Assembly: GCA_012837925.1 (NCBI GenBank)
Contig: DUQE01000123.1
Span: forward strand, 1-36,673
DNA from: Bacillota bacterium
GTDB lineage: Bacteria; Bacillota; Limnochordia; Darwinibacteriales; Darwinibacteriaceae
Length of the DNA: 36,673 nt
Direction of reading: 5' to 3'
Of the stretch, positions 8,349 through 15,467 are shown piece after piece. The notes under the pieces were generated by a model, which saw nothing but the letters and a program-made list of their open reading frames with translations, made no database searches and had not been told where the DNA came from. The translations under genes and the position numbers were made by a program. Positions within the stretch are counted from its first letter, which is position 1; each line of letters begins with the position of its first letter.

Positions 8349-9210
8349 AAAACTCGTTAAACTCTCGGTGCAGGGACAGATTACACCTCCCTTACAAAGA
8401 GGAGCCTACAGGGTAGATCGCGAAGGGGTCCCCTTTGTACTGCCTGGTACTGGAGGAATCACTTACAATGTGAAAGTAGGTCACTCCGCGTTCGGTTGGG
8501 CTGGAGACCATGTAGAACCTTGCGTTTCGACCGCGGCTACCATAGACGAACGTGCTAGCCTAAAGAACCAGGCTTATAATACACTAGCCTGTGTCGGTAA
8601 TGAGGCGGTTGTCATCTCGGGCGATGCTAAAGGAGCAAAAGGCGTTGTGACGGGAACCCATGGCGGGATTGAACACGTCATTATCGACTTTGCCGATGAC
8701 GATCTGGAGAAAATGGTAATCGAGGACAAAGTACTCGTGAAGTCGTTTGGACAAGGACTACAACTCTTAGACTATCCGGGCATCACCGTTCGCAACCTCG
8801 ATCCTAATCTTTTGGGTAAACTGGAGATTAAAGAAGAAAGCGGTAAGCTTGTGGTTCCGGTTGCAGCAAAGATTCCAGCAAGGCTAATGGGATCTGGACT
8901 CGGTAGCCCGTCTACTGCTTCAGGTGACTATGATATTACGACAACGGACCAAGAAGAAATCAAAGCCCTGGGGATTGACCAATTAAAATTTGGTGATCTG
9001 GTGGCTCTGGAGGATTCCGACAATCGCTTCGGACGGAGCTATCGTCGTGGAGCTATTTCAGTAGGCGTCATCGTTCATTCCGATTGTTTGTTGGCTGGTC
9101 ACGGACCTGGAGTTACGACTCTGCTTACAGCTATTGATGGAAGCCTCGATGTAATCGTCGACCCTGAGGCCAATATCGGTCGGATTCTCGGTATCGGTTG
9201 TTATCGTTAA
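8329..9210 (+). CDS. DUF4438 family protein
   Basis: A 293-aa protein from ATG 8329, nine nt after AGGAGG; the TTG at 8323 used by the track is too close to it. The sequence matches my recollection of the DUF4438 family (Thermotoga, Clostridia, Limnochordia): LPGTGGITYNVKVGHSAFGW near residue 40, then GDAKGAKGVVTGTHGG, ARLMGSGLGSP, and the conserved end GHGPGVTTLLTAIDG. No catalytic role is established and I give none. The Gly/His-rich motifs suggest a metal- or nucleotide-binding site. It shows no signal peptide, so it is probably cytoplasmic. It is the last gene of the EPS-control transcript, followed by a strong terminator. Confidence 0.82.
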   Translation: MLRTNVEKLVKLSVQGQITPPLQRGAYRVDREGVPFVLPGTGGITYNVKVGHSAFGWAGDHVEPCVSTAATIDERASLKNQAYNTLACVGNEAVVISGDAKGAKGVVTGTHGGIEHVIIDFADDDLEKMVIEDKVLVKSFGQGLQLLDYPGITVRNLDPNLLGKLEIKEESGKLVVPVAAKIPARLMGSGLGSPSTASGDYDITTTDQEEIKALGIDQLKFGDLVALEDSDNRFGRSYRRGAISVGVIVHSDCLLAGHGPGVTTLLTAIDGSLDVIVDPEANIGRILGIGCYR

Positions 9211-9227
9211 GCATCTCAAAAAACAGC

Positions 9228-9251
9228 AAAGGCCCCTTTAAAGGGGCCTTT
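9228..9251. terminator. Perfectly palindromic bidirectional terminator
   Basis: A 24-nt perfect palindrome built around GGCCCCTTTAAAGGGGCC, with A-runs on the left and T-runs on the right. It lies 17 nt after the DUF4438 stop and 3 nt after the stop of the minus-strand 57-aa ORF, so it can end transcripts from both sides. Confidence 0.85.
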
Positions 9252-9254
9252 AGC

Positions 9255-9428
9255 CTATACGGTCTTCCGTAGTAACGCTTGTCGTTCATCGTGCGTTACT
9301 TGGGGTTGCTGCGAATTTGGCGCAGGGGACACCTGAATGCCCGCAGCTCTGCGTAAAATCGCATTTTCCAGCCTGAGGCGCTCAATTTCTGCTAGCAACG
9401 TCTCCAAGTCGGGGGTAGTCTTGTGCAT
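9255..9428 (-). CDS. Small 57-aa coiled-coil ORF, unknown function
   Basis: This is below the ORF-track length cut-off. It reads from ATG (complement of 9426-9428) to TAG, with AGGAG about nine nt upstream. The first half is a strong leucine-zipper pattern (LETLLAEIERLRLENAILRR). A short Pro/Gln-rich link and the tail HDERQALLRKTV follow. It stops beside the shared terminator, which supports a real transcription unit ending here, probably the tail of the iscS-thiI transcript or a separate short one. Such zippers occur in the N termini of some transposases and primase-helicases, so a decayed fragment is possible. I cannot name a family. Confidence 0.5.
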   Translation of the reverse strand: MHKTTPDLETLLAEIERLRLENAILRRAAGIQVSPAPNSQQPQVTHDERQALLRKTV

Positions 9429-9514
9429 GTATGACCGCTCCTACTTTTGAGTTTATGTCTCATTCGTCAATAGAATTAGTTTTCCTGCAAAAAGGTAGAA
9501 AAATTGAGGGAATT

Positions 9515-10600
9515 TTAAGCTTTTAGTTGCACAAGTTCGGTTTTTGCTATGGCTTCAGATACCAATCCTTCCACATCGAGTTCTCTTTCGGCCTCTAAGA
9601 CTTGATCCAAACGAGGTCTTGTGGCTGGATTCTTGGGAACGAATACCGTACAGCAATCGTCATACGGTTGAATGGACGTCTCATAGGTTCCTATCTTATA
9701 GGCAACGTCAATGATCTCTTGTTTATCCATACCAATAAGAGGTCGAAAGACTGGCGTAGTTGTTACTGCATTAATGACATGGATGCTCTCCATGGTCTGG
9801 CTCGCCACTTGTCCTAGACTGTCACCGGTAATCAGCGCTAATGCCTGTTCACGCTCGGCCAACTGTGTGGCGATGCGCAGCATGAAACGCCGCATAAGGG
9901 TAATGGAAAGCGTTGGATACGAAGTCTTCTGCAGGGCCTTTTGGATCTCGGTAAAGTAAGCTATCCAAAGCTTAAAGGAACCCTTGGCATTGTAGGCCGC
10001 CAGGCGTGTGGCTAGATCCACAACCTTAGCCTTGGAGCGTTCTGATGTAAATGGGTACGAGTAAAAGTGTAGACCTTCGATCGTAACGCCCCGCTTCATT
10101 GACAAAAACCCAGCTACAGGACTATCGATGCCACCTGACAAAAGCAAGAGTCCTTTTCCCGAAGAGCCAGCTGGTAATCCTCCCAAACAAGGAATGACTT
10201 GCGAGTACAAGAAGGCTCCTTCTTGGCGAATTTCCACATTGAGCACGAAATCGGGATTGTGAACATCCACCTTTAGGTGGGGGAAGTTCCTCAAGAGATG
10301 ACCGCCCAGAGCGTTACAGAGTTCTGGTGAGGTCAGAGGAAAGGCCTTATTCGGTCGTCTTGCCTCTACTTTGAACGTCTGTCCCGGTGTATCTTGGATG
10401 ACGAGCGCTGCACCTTCCTTGATTTGGTCCAGATCCAACTCTCGTTTCAAGACAGGAGACACCGAGACAATTCCGAACACTCCCTGAAGTCTTTGGGCGA
10501 GAGCGGCCCAATTTCCCTTGGTTTCTAGGTAAATACGCCCAAATGTTTTTGTGATACGCCCGTGAGGGAGATCAGCGAGTCTAGAGCGCATATTGGTCAA
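9515..10600 (-). CDS. thiI: ThiI, tRNA 4-thiouridine / thiamine sulfurtransferase (start region broken)
   Basis: ThiI adenylates U8 of tRNA and transfers sulfur from a cysteine desulfurase to make 4-thiouridine; it also serves thiamine thiazole synthesis in some species. The visible parts are the end of the ferredoxin-like domain, a THUMP domain (about residues 50-150), the PP-loop LLLLSGGIDSPVAGF, and the C-terminal YDDCCTVFVPKNPATRP. There is no rhodanese domain, as in Bacillus ThiI. The intact ORF starts at TTG 10600 with GAGGA seven nt upstream. The same frame runs on upstream to an ATG at 10678 directly behind iscS, and encodes the conserved VRYGELSLKGRNR motif, but a TAA interrupts codon 6. 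The product is therefore either N-terminally short, recoded, lost, or a sequencing artefact. The desulfurase upstream is the expected sulfur donor. Confidence 0.88.
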   Translation of the reverse strand: MTNMRSRLADLPHGRITKTFGRIYLETKGNWAALAQRLQGVFGIVSVSPVLKRELDLDQIKEGAALVIQDTPGQTFKVEARRPNKAFPLTSPELCNALGGHLLRNFPHLKVDVHNPDFVLNVEIRQEGAFLYSQVIPCLGGLPAGSSGKGLLLLSGGIDSPVAGFLSMKRGVTIEGLHFYSYPFTSERSKAKVVDLATRLAAYNAKGSFKLWIAYFTEIQKALQKTSYPTLSITLMRRFMLRIATQLAEREQALALITGDSLGQVASQTMESIHVINAVTTTPVFRPLIGMDKQEIIDVAYKIGTYETSIQPYDDCCTVFVPKNPATRPRLDQVLEAERELDVEGLVSEAIAKTELVQLKA

Positions 10601-10678
10601 AAGTAAATCCTCGAAGGTTTTGCGATTCCGCCCCTTAAGGCTGAGTTCGCCGTAACGTACTTAGAGCAAAGGATACAT
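10601..10678 (-). pseudogene. thiI: Severed thiI 5' end: ATG, five codons, in-frame TAA, then conserved motif
   Basis: On the minus strand, ATG at 10678 follows AAGGAG at ideal distance and starts MYPLL, then TAA (10663-10661), then VRYGELSLKGRNRKTFEDLL in the same frame as the 361-aa ORF. MY..LLVRYGE is how ThiI proteins begin, so this is the ancestral start. One base change (for example TTA to TAA) explains the stop. The ribosome binding site overlaps the TAA stop of the cysteine desulfurase gene. Confidence 0.85.
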
Positions 10679-10688
10679 AGGCATCTCC

Positions 10689-11858
10689 TTAAACATAAAT
10701 GTTGCGAATTTCTTCCACTGTTTCCTTAAGACTATAAACTACGTATTGAATCTGGTCAAGGGTGATGGTCGGTGCCAGACTGAAGCGTATGGCCGACATG
10801 AGTTCGTCTTGCAGCAGACCGATAGATTCCAAGACGTGGGACACCCCCTTTTTCTTCGATGAACAGGCCGCCCCCATAGCTACAAATATACGCTTTTGCT
10901 CGAGGAAGTGCACAAGCACTTCACCTCGAACGCCGGGAAAGCTTGCGTTTAGCAGGTGCGGTGCGCCTTCTTGGGGACTATTGATCCGGGAGTTGGGAAT
11001 GGTGTTGATTCCGTCTATGAGCGCCTGCCTTAGATTCTGAAGCTGTCTTAGATTCTCTTCTAGGTTTTCTGTAACGAGTTGGACGGCCTTTGTTAACCCA
11101 ACGATGGCGGGAAGGTTTTCCGTCCCGGGTCTCAGGCCACTCTCTTGGTCACCGCCAAAGAGGATTGGTCGCAGCGGAACCTGTCGATCCACATACAGTA
11201 GGCCGATTCCCTTGGGTCCAAAGATCTTGTGGCCACTAAAGCTGCACAGGTGAACCTTAAGCTCAGGTATTCTCAGGGGCAAATGGCCTAGGGCTTGCAC
11301 CGCATCAACGTGAAACACAATTTTGTGTTGTCTCTCTCGGTTCTCTTGCTCGATGATTCGACCAATTTCCTGCACTGGGGCTATGCTGCCTAGTTCGTTG
11401 TTGACAAGCATGACACTGACGATCTTGGTATCGGGCTTAAGGAGCGTAGCCAACTGGTTTGCGTCTACTTGCCCGAACTCATTGACTTTCAGATAACTAA
11501 CAGACCAGCCTCGCTCTTCTAGGTGGTTGATGACCTTAAGCACCGATGGATGCTCGATCGGTGTTGTGATGATATGACCTGGGTTGCGCAGAAAGTAAGG
11601 GATGTTCGCCACACCCTGTAGAGCCAAATTATTGGCTTCGGTACCACTGGCTGTAAAGTATAGGGAGGACGGGTCTACCTGAAGGAATGCGCCAATTTGC
11701 TTTCGGCATGCGTTTAGAGTATTCTCTGCGGCTACACCCCGAAGATGCGGTGAAGAGGGATTGCCGTATTGGATCGTCCAATAAGGTTCCATAGCCTGCA
11801 CGACCTCTTCAGCAACTGGAGTGGTGGCGCTGTTGTCTAGGTATATTTCATTACGCAT
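10689..11858 (-). CDS. Cysteine desulfurase (IscS/NifS family)
   Basis: A 389-aa PLP enzyme starting at the ATG behind AAGGAGGT; the track start seven codons upstream lies before that site. It begins EIYLDNSATTPVAEEV, carries the PLP lysine motif SGHKIFGPKGIG and the mobile catalytic Cys in MGAACSSKKKGVSHVL. It converts cysteine to alanine and passes the persulfide to acceptors. The next gene in the operon is thiI, so the likely job is tRNA thiolation (NifZ/IscS-like partner of ThiI, as in B. subtilis nifZ-thiI) rather than bulk Fe-S assembly, since no iscU/sufU is nearby. A housekeeping Fe-S role is not excluded. Confidence 0.93.
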   Translation of the reverse strand: MRNEIYLDNSATTPVAEEVVQAMEPYWTIQYGNPSSPHLRGVAAENTLNACRKQIGAFLQVDPSSLYFTASGTEANNLALQGVANIPYFLRNPGHIITTPIEHPSVLKVINHLEERGWSVSYLKVNEFGQVDANQLATLLKPDTKIVSVMLVNNELGSIAPVQEIGRIIEQENRERQHKIVFHVDAVQALGHLPLRIPELKVHLCSFSGHKIFGPKGIGLLYVDRQVPLRPILFGGDQESGLRPGTENLPAIVGLTKAVQLVTENLEENLRQLQNLRQALIDGINTIPNSRINSPQEGAPHLLNASFPGVRGEVLVHFLEQKRIFVAMGAACSSKKKGVSHVLESIGLLQDELMSAIRFSLAPTITLDQIQYVVYSLKETVEEIRNIYV

Positions 11859-11937
11859 GTGCGTACCTCCTTGCGCCACGTTAAAACGCTGGCCCTGCTT
11901 ATTTCTAGTATTCCCACCTTATTTCCTCTTTTCTACA

Positions 11938-11963
11938 CCATCATTTAGGTGGCGTTATGATGG
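11938..11963. promoter_or_regulatory. Inverted repeat in iscS/lipoprotein divergent promoter region
   Basis: CCATCAT and ATGATGG are separated by 12 nt in the 180-nt gap between the divergent cysteine desulfurase and CsgG-like genes. It has the form of a dimeric repressor operator. No consensus promoter was found with confidence around it. The rest of this gap (11880-12079) shows only AT-rich sequence and a possible TAAAAT -10 near 12036. Confidence 0.3.
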
Positions 11964-12079
11964 CAAGGGTTTTTCTGAGAATCTTTTAGCATAAATGGCT
12001 TGAATTGGTAGGGGAATCATTTTCACTGGCGAAATAAAATAGAGTAGAATCACAACCATCCGTGAAACGGGGGAAGGAA

Positions 12080-12784
12080 ATGAAACGCAAATTAGGGTTA
12101 TTGGTACTCGTAGCATTGCTTCTTGTTGGATGTTCCAGCTATGAGAGGGTGCAGATACCCCCCAAGGTCAGTGTTGGAGGCAGTAATACGGTAGCAGTGT
12201 TGTTCTTGGACAACTTTACTGACGACTATGCGATTCCACACGAGTTGGAGCAGCAAATCATACGTAATCTTTCCGCATACTACAGAGTGATTAGCCCAGA
12301 AGAAGCGGAATGGGCCTTGGTTCGTCTAGGCCTGCTCAGGGGGCAATCACCTAATCGGGATGAAGCTATACGACTTGGTCAAATGCTCGGAGTGGACGCC
12401 TTGGTTATGGGCGAGGTATCGGCCTACTACGCCCCCATTACGCAAATGCAGCCTTACATGGCGAAGGAACGAGAAGAAAAGGGTGTCAAAGGCTATGAGT
12501 GGGGTATTGACCAGAACACTAGAGTGATGGTGACACTGAACGGCCGCGTGATGGATACTCGTTCTGGAAATGTCATTCATAGACTCAGGGCAGAAGGAGA
12601 AAGCTCAACGACGACGAAAAAGACTATTGGGTGGTATCGCGTTGGCGATAGACCCGGTTTCTGGGATACGCCGGCTCCACATAAGAACGACATCTCTTAC
12701 GTAAGAGAGTCAGCCGTCCGGCAGGCTGCGAGCCAGTTCACCCAAGATTTGATGCCCACGTATAAATGGGTAAAGGTTGAGTAG
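12080..12784 (+). CDS. CsgG-like lipoprotein
   Basis: A 234-aa lipoprotein from ATG 12080 (GGGGGAAGG upstream; the GTG at 12062 is in front of that site). The lipobox is LLLVGCSS, giving a lipidated mature N terminus. Residues ~40-115 match the N-terminal fold of CsgG/TolB-like proteins: VAVLFLDNFTDD, an ISPEEAEWALV helix, and LGQMLGVDALVMGEVSAYY. The middle (TRVMVTLNGRVMDTRSGNV) also fits CsgG/GNA1162-like proteins. CsgG forms a secretion pore in the outer membrane of diderms; smaller relatives of this size are widespread lipoproteins of unknown role, and this is more likely one of those. It precedes the metK riboswitch without a recognisable terminator. Confidence 0.75.
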   Translation: MKRKLGLLVLVALLLVGCSSYERVQIPPKVSVGGSNTVAVLFLDNFTDDYAIPHELEQQIIRNLSAYYRVISPEEAEWALVRLGLLRGQSPNRDEAIRLGQMLGVDALVMGEVSAYYAPITQMQPYMAKEREEKGVKGYEWGIDQNTRVMVTLNGRVMDTRSGNVIHRLRAEGESSTTTKKTIGWYRVGDRPGFWDTPAPHKNDISYVRESAVRQAASQFTQDLMPTYKWVKVE

Positions 12785-12823
12785 GTGAACGTCTAGGATA
12801 ATTTTCTCAAAACAAGATATGGG

Positions 12824-12946
12824 AACACTCATCCAGAGTGGCGGAGGGACTGGCCCTATGAAGCCCGGCAACCGGTGAACTTGTTTGTTCACAAGGTGCT
12901 AATTCCAGCAAGACTGCAAGTAGTGCAGACTTGAGAGATGAGAGAT
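12824..12946 (+). ncRNA. SAM-I riboswitch upstream of metK
   Basis: It shows the conserved S-box core: GGCGGAGGGACTGGCCC, then ATGAAGCCCGGCAACC and GGTGCTAATTCCAGCA, with P1 arms CTCATC (12828) and GATGAG (12937). SAM binding stabilises P1 and lets the following terminator form, lowering MetK when SAM is abundant. The core is nearly identical to that upstream of metN. Confidence 0.95.
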
Positions 12947-12962
12947 GGTTGATTCGTTTTCG

Positions 12963-12995
12963 AATCCTCTCTCGTCAGAGAGAGGATTTATTTTT
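12963..12995 (+). terminator. Terminator of the metK SAM-I riboswitch
   Basis: AATCCTCTCTC pairs with GAGAGAGGATT around GTCA, followed by TTATTTTT. The GAGAGATGAG 3' arm of P1 can pair with its CTCTCTC arm as antiterminator, giving the usual transcriptional switch. Confidence 0.9.
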
Positions 12996-13010
12996 GAAAG
13001 GGTGGTAGAA

Positions 13011-14192
13011 ATGGAAAAAAGGAAGTACTTATTCACATCAGAGTCTGTGACAGAGGGACATCCTGACAAGGTGTGTGACCAAATCTCTGATGCGATCGTT
13101 GATGCAATCCTAGAACAAGATCCGCAAGCTCGCGTAGCGTGTGAAACCGCGATTTCGACTGGGCTCGTGTTAATACTAGGGGAGATCAGCACCAAGTGTT
13201 ATGTGGAAATCCCCACTATTGTCCGTGAGGTGGTACGTGATATTGGTTATGATCGTGCCAAATATGGCTTTGACGCGGACACATGTGCTGTATTGACGTC
13301 CATTCAGGAGCAATCACCAGACATAGCGCTCGGCGTAAACGAGGCAGTAGAACGTCGCTCCGGCGACGCTGATGAGGCCTCGTCCATGGGAGCAGGAGAT
13401 CAAGGGATCATGTTTGGGTATGCGACGGATGAGACGCCAGAATATATGCCTATGCCCATCGCCTTGGCTCACAGGTTAGCCAAGCGCTTGGCCGATGTGC
13501 GTAAGAGCGGTTTGATTCCTTACTTGAGACCCGACGGTAAGACACAGGTTTCCATCATCTATGATGAAGATGACCGGCCTCTATCCTTAGACAATGTCGT
13601 AGTCTCGGCGCAGCACCATCCTGAGGTTGATCAGGAGACGATTTACGCAGATATCCGCAAGAACGTCATTGAGCCCATCGTTCCATCTGAGCTGTGGACG
13701 GAACAGACCAAGGTGTTGGTCAATCCCACGGGTCGTTTTGTCGTCGGAGGCCCTTTGGGTGATGCCGGACTTACCGGCCGCAAGATTATTGTGGACAGCT
13801 ATGGTGGCTTTGGCAGACATGGTGGCGGAGCCTTTTCGGGTAAGGACCCCTCGAAAGTTGACCGTTCCGCTTCGTATGCAGCTCGTTATGTCGCCAAGAA
13901 TGTGGTCGCAGCGGGTCTAGCTAGAAGGCTGGAGTTGCAGGTAGCCTATGCCATTGGCGTGGCCAAGCCTTTGTCACTGTTTGTGGACACATTTGGGACA
14001 GGAGTCATTTCTGATGCAGAAATCGAAGAACTGATCCGCCAGAACTTTGACCTCAGGCCCCAGGCAATCATCCGACACTTGGATTTGCAGAGACCGATTT
14101 ATAGGCAGGTAGCATCCTACGGTCACTTCGGGCGACTTGATCTTGATCTGCCGTGGGAACGTCTCGATAAGGTCGAAGCACTTCGGAAATAG
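13011..14192 (+). CDS. metK: S-adenosylmethionine synthetase
   Basis: A 393-aa enzyme starting at ATG 13011 after GAAAGGGTGG. The track start at 12945 lies inside the riboswitch and is not used. The N terminus [23 protein letters not shown], the methionine-loop region, [12 protein letters not shown] and [16 protein letters not shown] are the classical MetK signatures. It makes SAM from methionine and ATP in the cytoplasm as a tetramer. Expression is controlled by the SAM-I riboswitch just upstream and ends at a strong terminator, so it is a monocistronic or lipoprotein-read-through unit. Confidence 0.98.
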   Translation: MEKRKYLFTSESVTEGHPDKVCDQISDAIVDAILEQDPQARVACETAISTGLVLILGEISTKCYVEIPTIVREVVRDIGYDRAKYGFDADTCAVLTSIQEQSPDIALGVNEAVERRSGDADEASSMGAGDQGIMFGYATDETPEYMPMPIALAHRLAKRLADVRKSGLIPYLRPDGKTQVSIIYDEDDRPLSLDNVVVSAQHHPEVDQETIYADIRKNVIEPIVPSELWTEQTKVLVNPTGRFVVGGPLGDAGLTGRKIIVDSYGGFGRHGGGAFSGKDPSKVDRSASYAARYVAKNVVAAGLARRLELQVAYAIGVAKPLSLFVDTFGTGVISDAEIEELIRQNFDLRPQAIIRHLDLQRPIYRQVASYGHFGRLDLDLPWERLDKVEALRK

Positions 14193-14200
14193 CCAAGAAT

Positions 14201-14228
14201 GCAGGGTGAAGGCACCCTGCTTTTTTTC
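14201..14228 (+). terminator. Rho-independent terminator of metK
   Basis: GCAGGGTG and CACCCTGC enclose AAGG, followed by seven T residues. Confidence 0.93.
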
Positions 14229-14253
14229 TAGCAAAAACTCAGAAAACATATAA

Positions 14254-14282
14254 TTGACAGAAAAGTTTGCGCATTATATAAT
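14254..14282 (+). promoter_or_regulatory. Consensus sigma-A promoter of the chaperone-like cassette
   Basis: TTGACA (14254-14259), 17-nt spacer, TATAAT (14277-14282): a perfect match to consensus with ideal spacing, 35 nt before the start codon. The ORF track mistook the -35 TTG for a start codon. This suggests strong expression of the first gene. Confidence 0.9.
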
Positions 14283-14316
14283 CTACTCAGGGTCTATCCT
14301 CCGAAGGAGGAAATCA

Positions 14317-14775
14317 ATGGTCAGAAATCATTTCTTCGTAGGAGTTCTCTGTGTAACGGTGCTGCTTGCTTTGACAACCATAGCCCAAGCATCTGGTACG
14401 GTAACGTTTCAAATTGAAGTCTTGCCGGGCTTAAGCGTATCCAGCCCGGATCTTCTGGTGTTTGATCCTGTTGCACCCGGTCAGTCGGATCATCAGGATC
14501 TCAACATCACTGTGTGGTCAAACGTAACCTGGGAGCTTTCAGTACAAGCGGTAGGCTATGATGTGGAGGGCGGACTTCAGGGAACTATTGACGTCGCTAC
14601 TCCTGGAGGCTGGGTGGAGCTTACGAACGAGAGCAGTGTCATTCGCGAGAATCAATCTCCAACTGGGCCCACAGGTGTTACGTTGCTGACGCCGTTCCGG
14701 TTCATAGGGAGCTACGAAGACGTTCCTGGTACATATTCCTTCCAGGTCGAGTTCACAGTGGTGGCTGCGTTATGA
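14317..14775 (+). CDS. Small secreted beta protein, candidate surface subunit
   Basis: A 152-aa protein from ATG 14317 with GAAGGAGG six nt upstream; the track start 14254 is the promoter -35 box. The signal peptide (FFVGVLCVTVLLALTTIAQA) is cleaved near AQA-SG, leaving ~130 residues predicted all-beta. The mature protein opens with GTVTFQIEVLPGLSVSS and closes with PGTYSFQVEFTVVAAL. That resembles the first and last strands of spore-coat-U/archaic pilin domains (which often end GTYxDTVTVTV), though the usual cysteines are missing. Perfect promoter, first-gene position and ATGA coupling to a PapD-like protein suggest an abundant exported subunit. This is inference; it could also be an unrelated secreted Ig-like protein. 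Confidence 0.7.
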   Translation: MVRNHFFVGVLCVTVLLALTTIAQASGTVTFQIEVLPGLSVSSPDLLVFDPVAPGQSDHQDLNITVWSNVTWELSVQAVGYDVEGGLQGTIDVATPGGWVELTNESSVIRENQSPTGPTGVTLLTPFRFIGSYEDVPGTYSFQVEFTVVAAL

Positions 14776-15467
14776 TAGGGGCGTTGAAATGGATCGGCAT
14801 CGTCATGGTCGTACTCTTCTTGCCTTGGGGCAATGCTCAGGCCATGGTGTCTGTCTCGCCAGTGATTGTTGAAGCTGTAGGAGTGGCGGAGGGCCAAACC
14901 TTTGAAGTCCTCTGCCAGAATTGGGGGGATCAGCCCATTGAGATGCAGCTATCCCTTGCTCTCTTTGATCAGAGCGAGACAGGAGGGGTAGTCTTTCTCG
15001 AAGACCCAGAAGCAGTACATAGAGCCTCGGGTTTTCTGACGTTGCATACAGACGCACTCTCTCTGGATCCGAATGGGGAAGACGTAGTCCGAGTGGAGCT
15101 GACCGATAATAGTTTTGACAATCTTTACGCCGTTCTTTTTGTAAAACCAAGGCAGGTGGGAGTCCAAACGCGTTTCGCGGTATTGTTCTTGCTCTCCACT
15201 TCGGTCAACAAACTAGCGAACATGACAGTTTCTTCATGGGTGCAGCAAGAAGACGCTTTGACGCTGACAGTGGAGAACCACGGACTCAGGCATGGATTGT
15301 GGGAAGGCGAAGTCCACCTTTATGACGCATCTGACCAAGTTGGTGAGAAACGTCAGATCACAAGCGGTGTAGTTCTGGCTGGCCGCAGTCGGGGTGTGCA
15401 GGTCCCCCTGCCATCATGGGTGCGACGTGTAGAAGTCTTTTCTGACTTGTCAGGGCAACAACGATGA
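14772..15467 (+). CDS. PapD-like periplasmic chaperone-type protein
   Basis: A 231-aa protein translated through an ATGA overlap with the upstream gene. The signal peptide ends near NAQA-MV. Two beta domains are seen. The first (VSVSPVIVEAV, CQNWGDQPIEMQLSLALF, LDPNGEDVVRVEL, YAVLFVKPR, TRFAVLFLL) follows the strand order of domain 1 of pilus chaperones (N.gd, Pg...VRv, r..v.v). The second (LTLTVENHGLRHGLWEGEVHLYD, ITSGVVLAGRSRGVQVPLP) resembles domain 2. No C-terminal transmembrane helix is present, unlike Gram-positive DUF916/WxL proteins. Inferred: it folds or delivers the small secreted protein encoded before it. It overlaps the next gene by ATGA. Confidence 0.65.
   Translation: MIGALKWIGIVMVVLFLPWGNAQAMVSVSPVIVEAVGVAEGQTFEVLCQNWGDQPIEMQLSLALFDQSETGGVVFLEDPEAVHRASGFLTLHTDALSLDPNGEDVVRVELTDNSFDNLYAVLFVKPRQVGVQTRFAVLFLLSTSVNKLANMTVSSWVQQEDALTLTVENHGLRHGLWEGEVHLYDASDQVGEKRQITSGVVLAGRSRGVQVPLPSWVRRVEVFSDLSGQQR

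Noticed and set aside
9255-9428. Small ORF as a TOTE conflict-system primase remnant
   Set aside because: Only a zipper and a short weak motif agree; there is no primase or helicase sequence in the neighbourhood, so it is not called as such.
11880-12060. Divergent promoters for iscS and the CsgG-like gene
   Set aside because: Only poor -35/-10 matches could be found on either strand, so no promoter is annotated there; only the inverted repeat is kept.
12945-13010. Track start of metK at 12945
   Set aside because: It lies inside the riboswitch and its terminator; the ATG at 13011 gives the normal MetK N terminus.
14254-14316. Track start of the small secreted protein at TTG 14254
   Set aside because: TTG at 14254 is the -35 hexamer TTGACA of a perfect promoter; the ATG at 14317 has its own ribosome binding site and a signal peptide.
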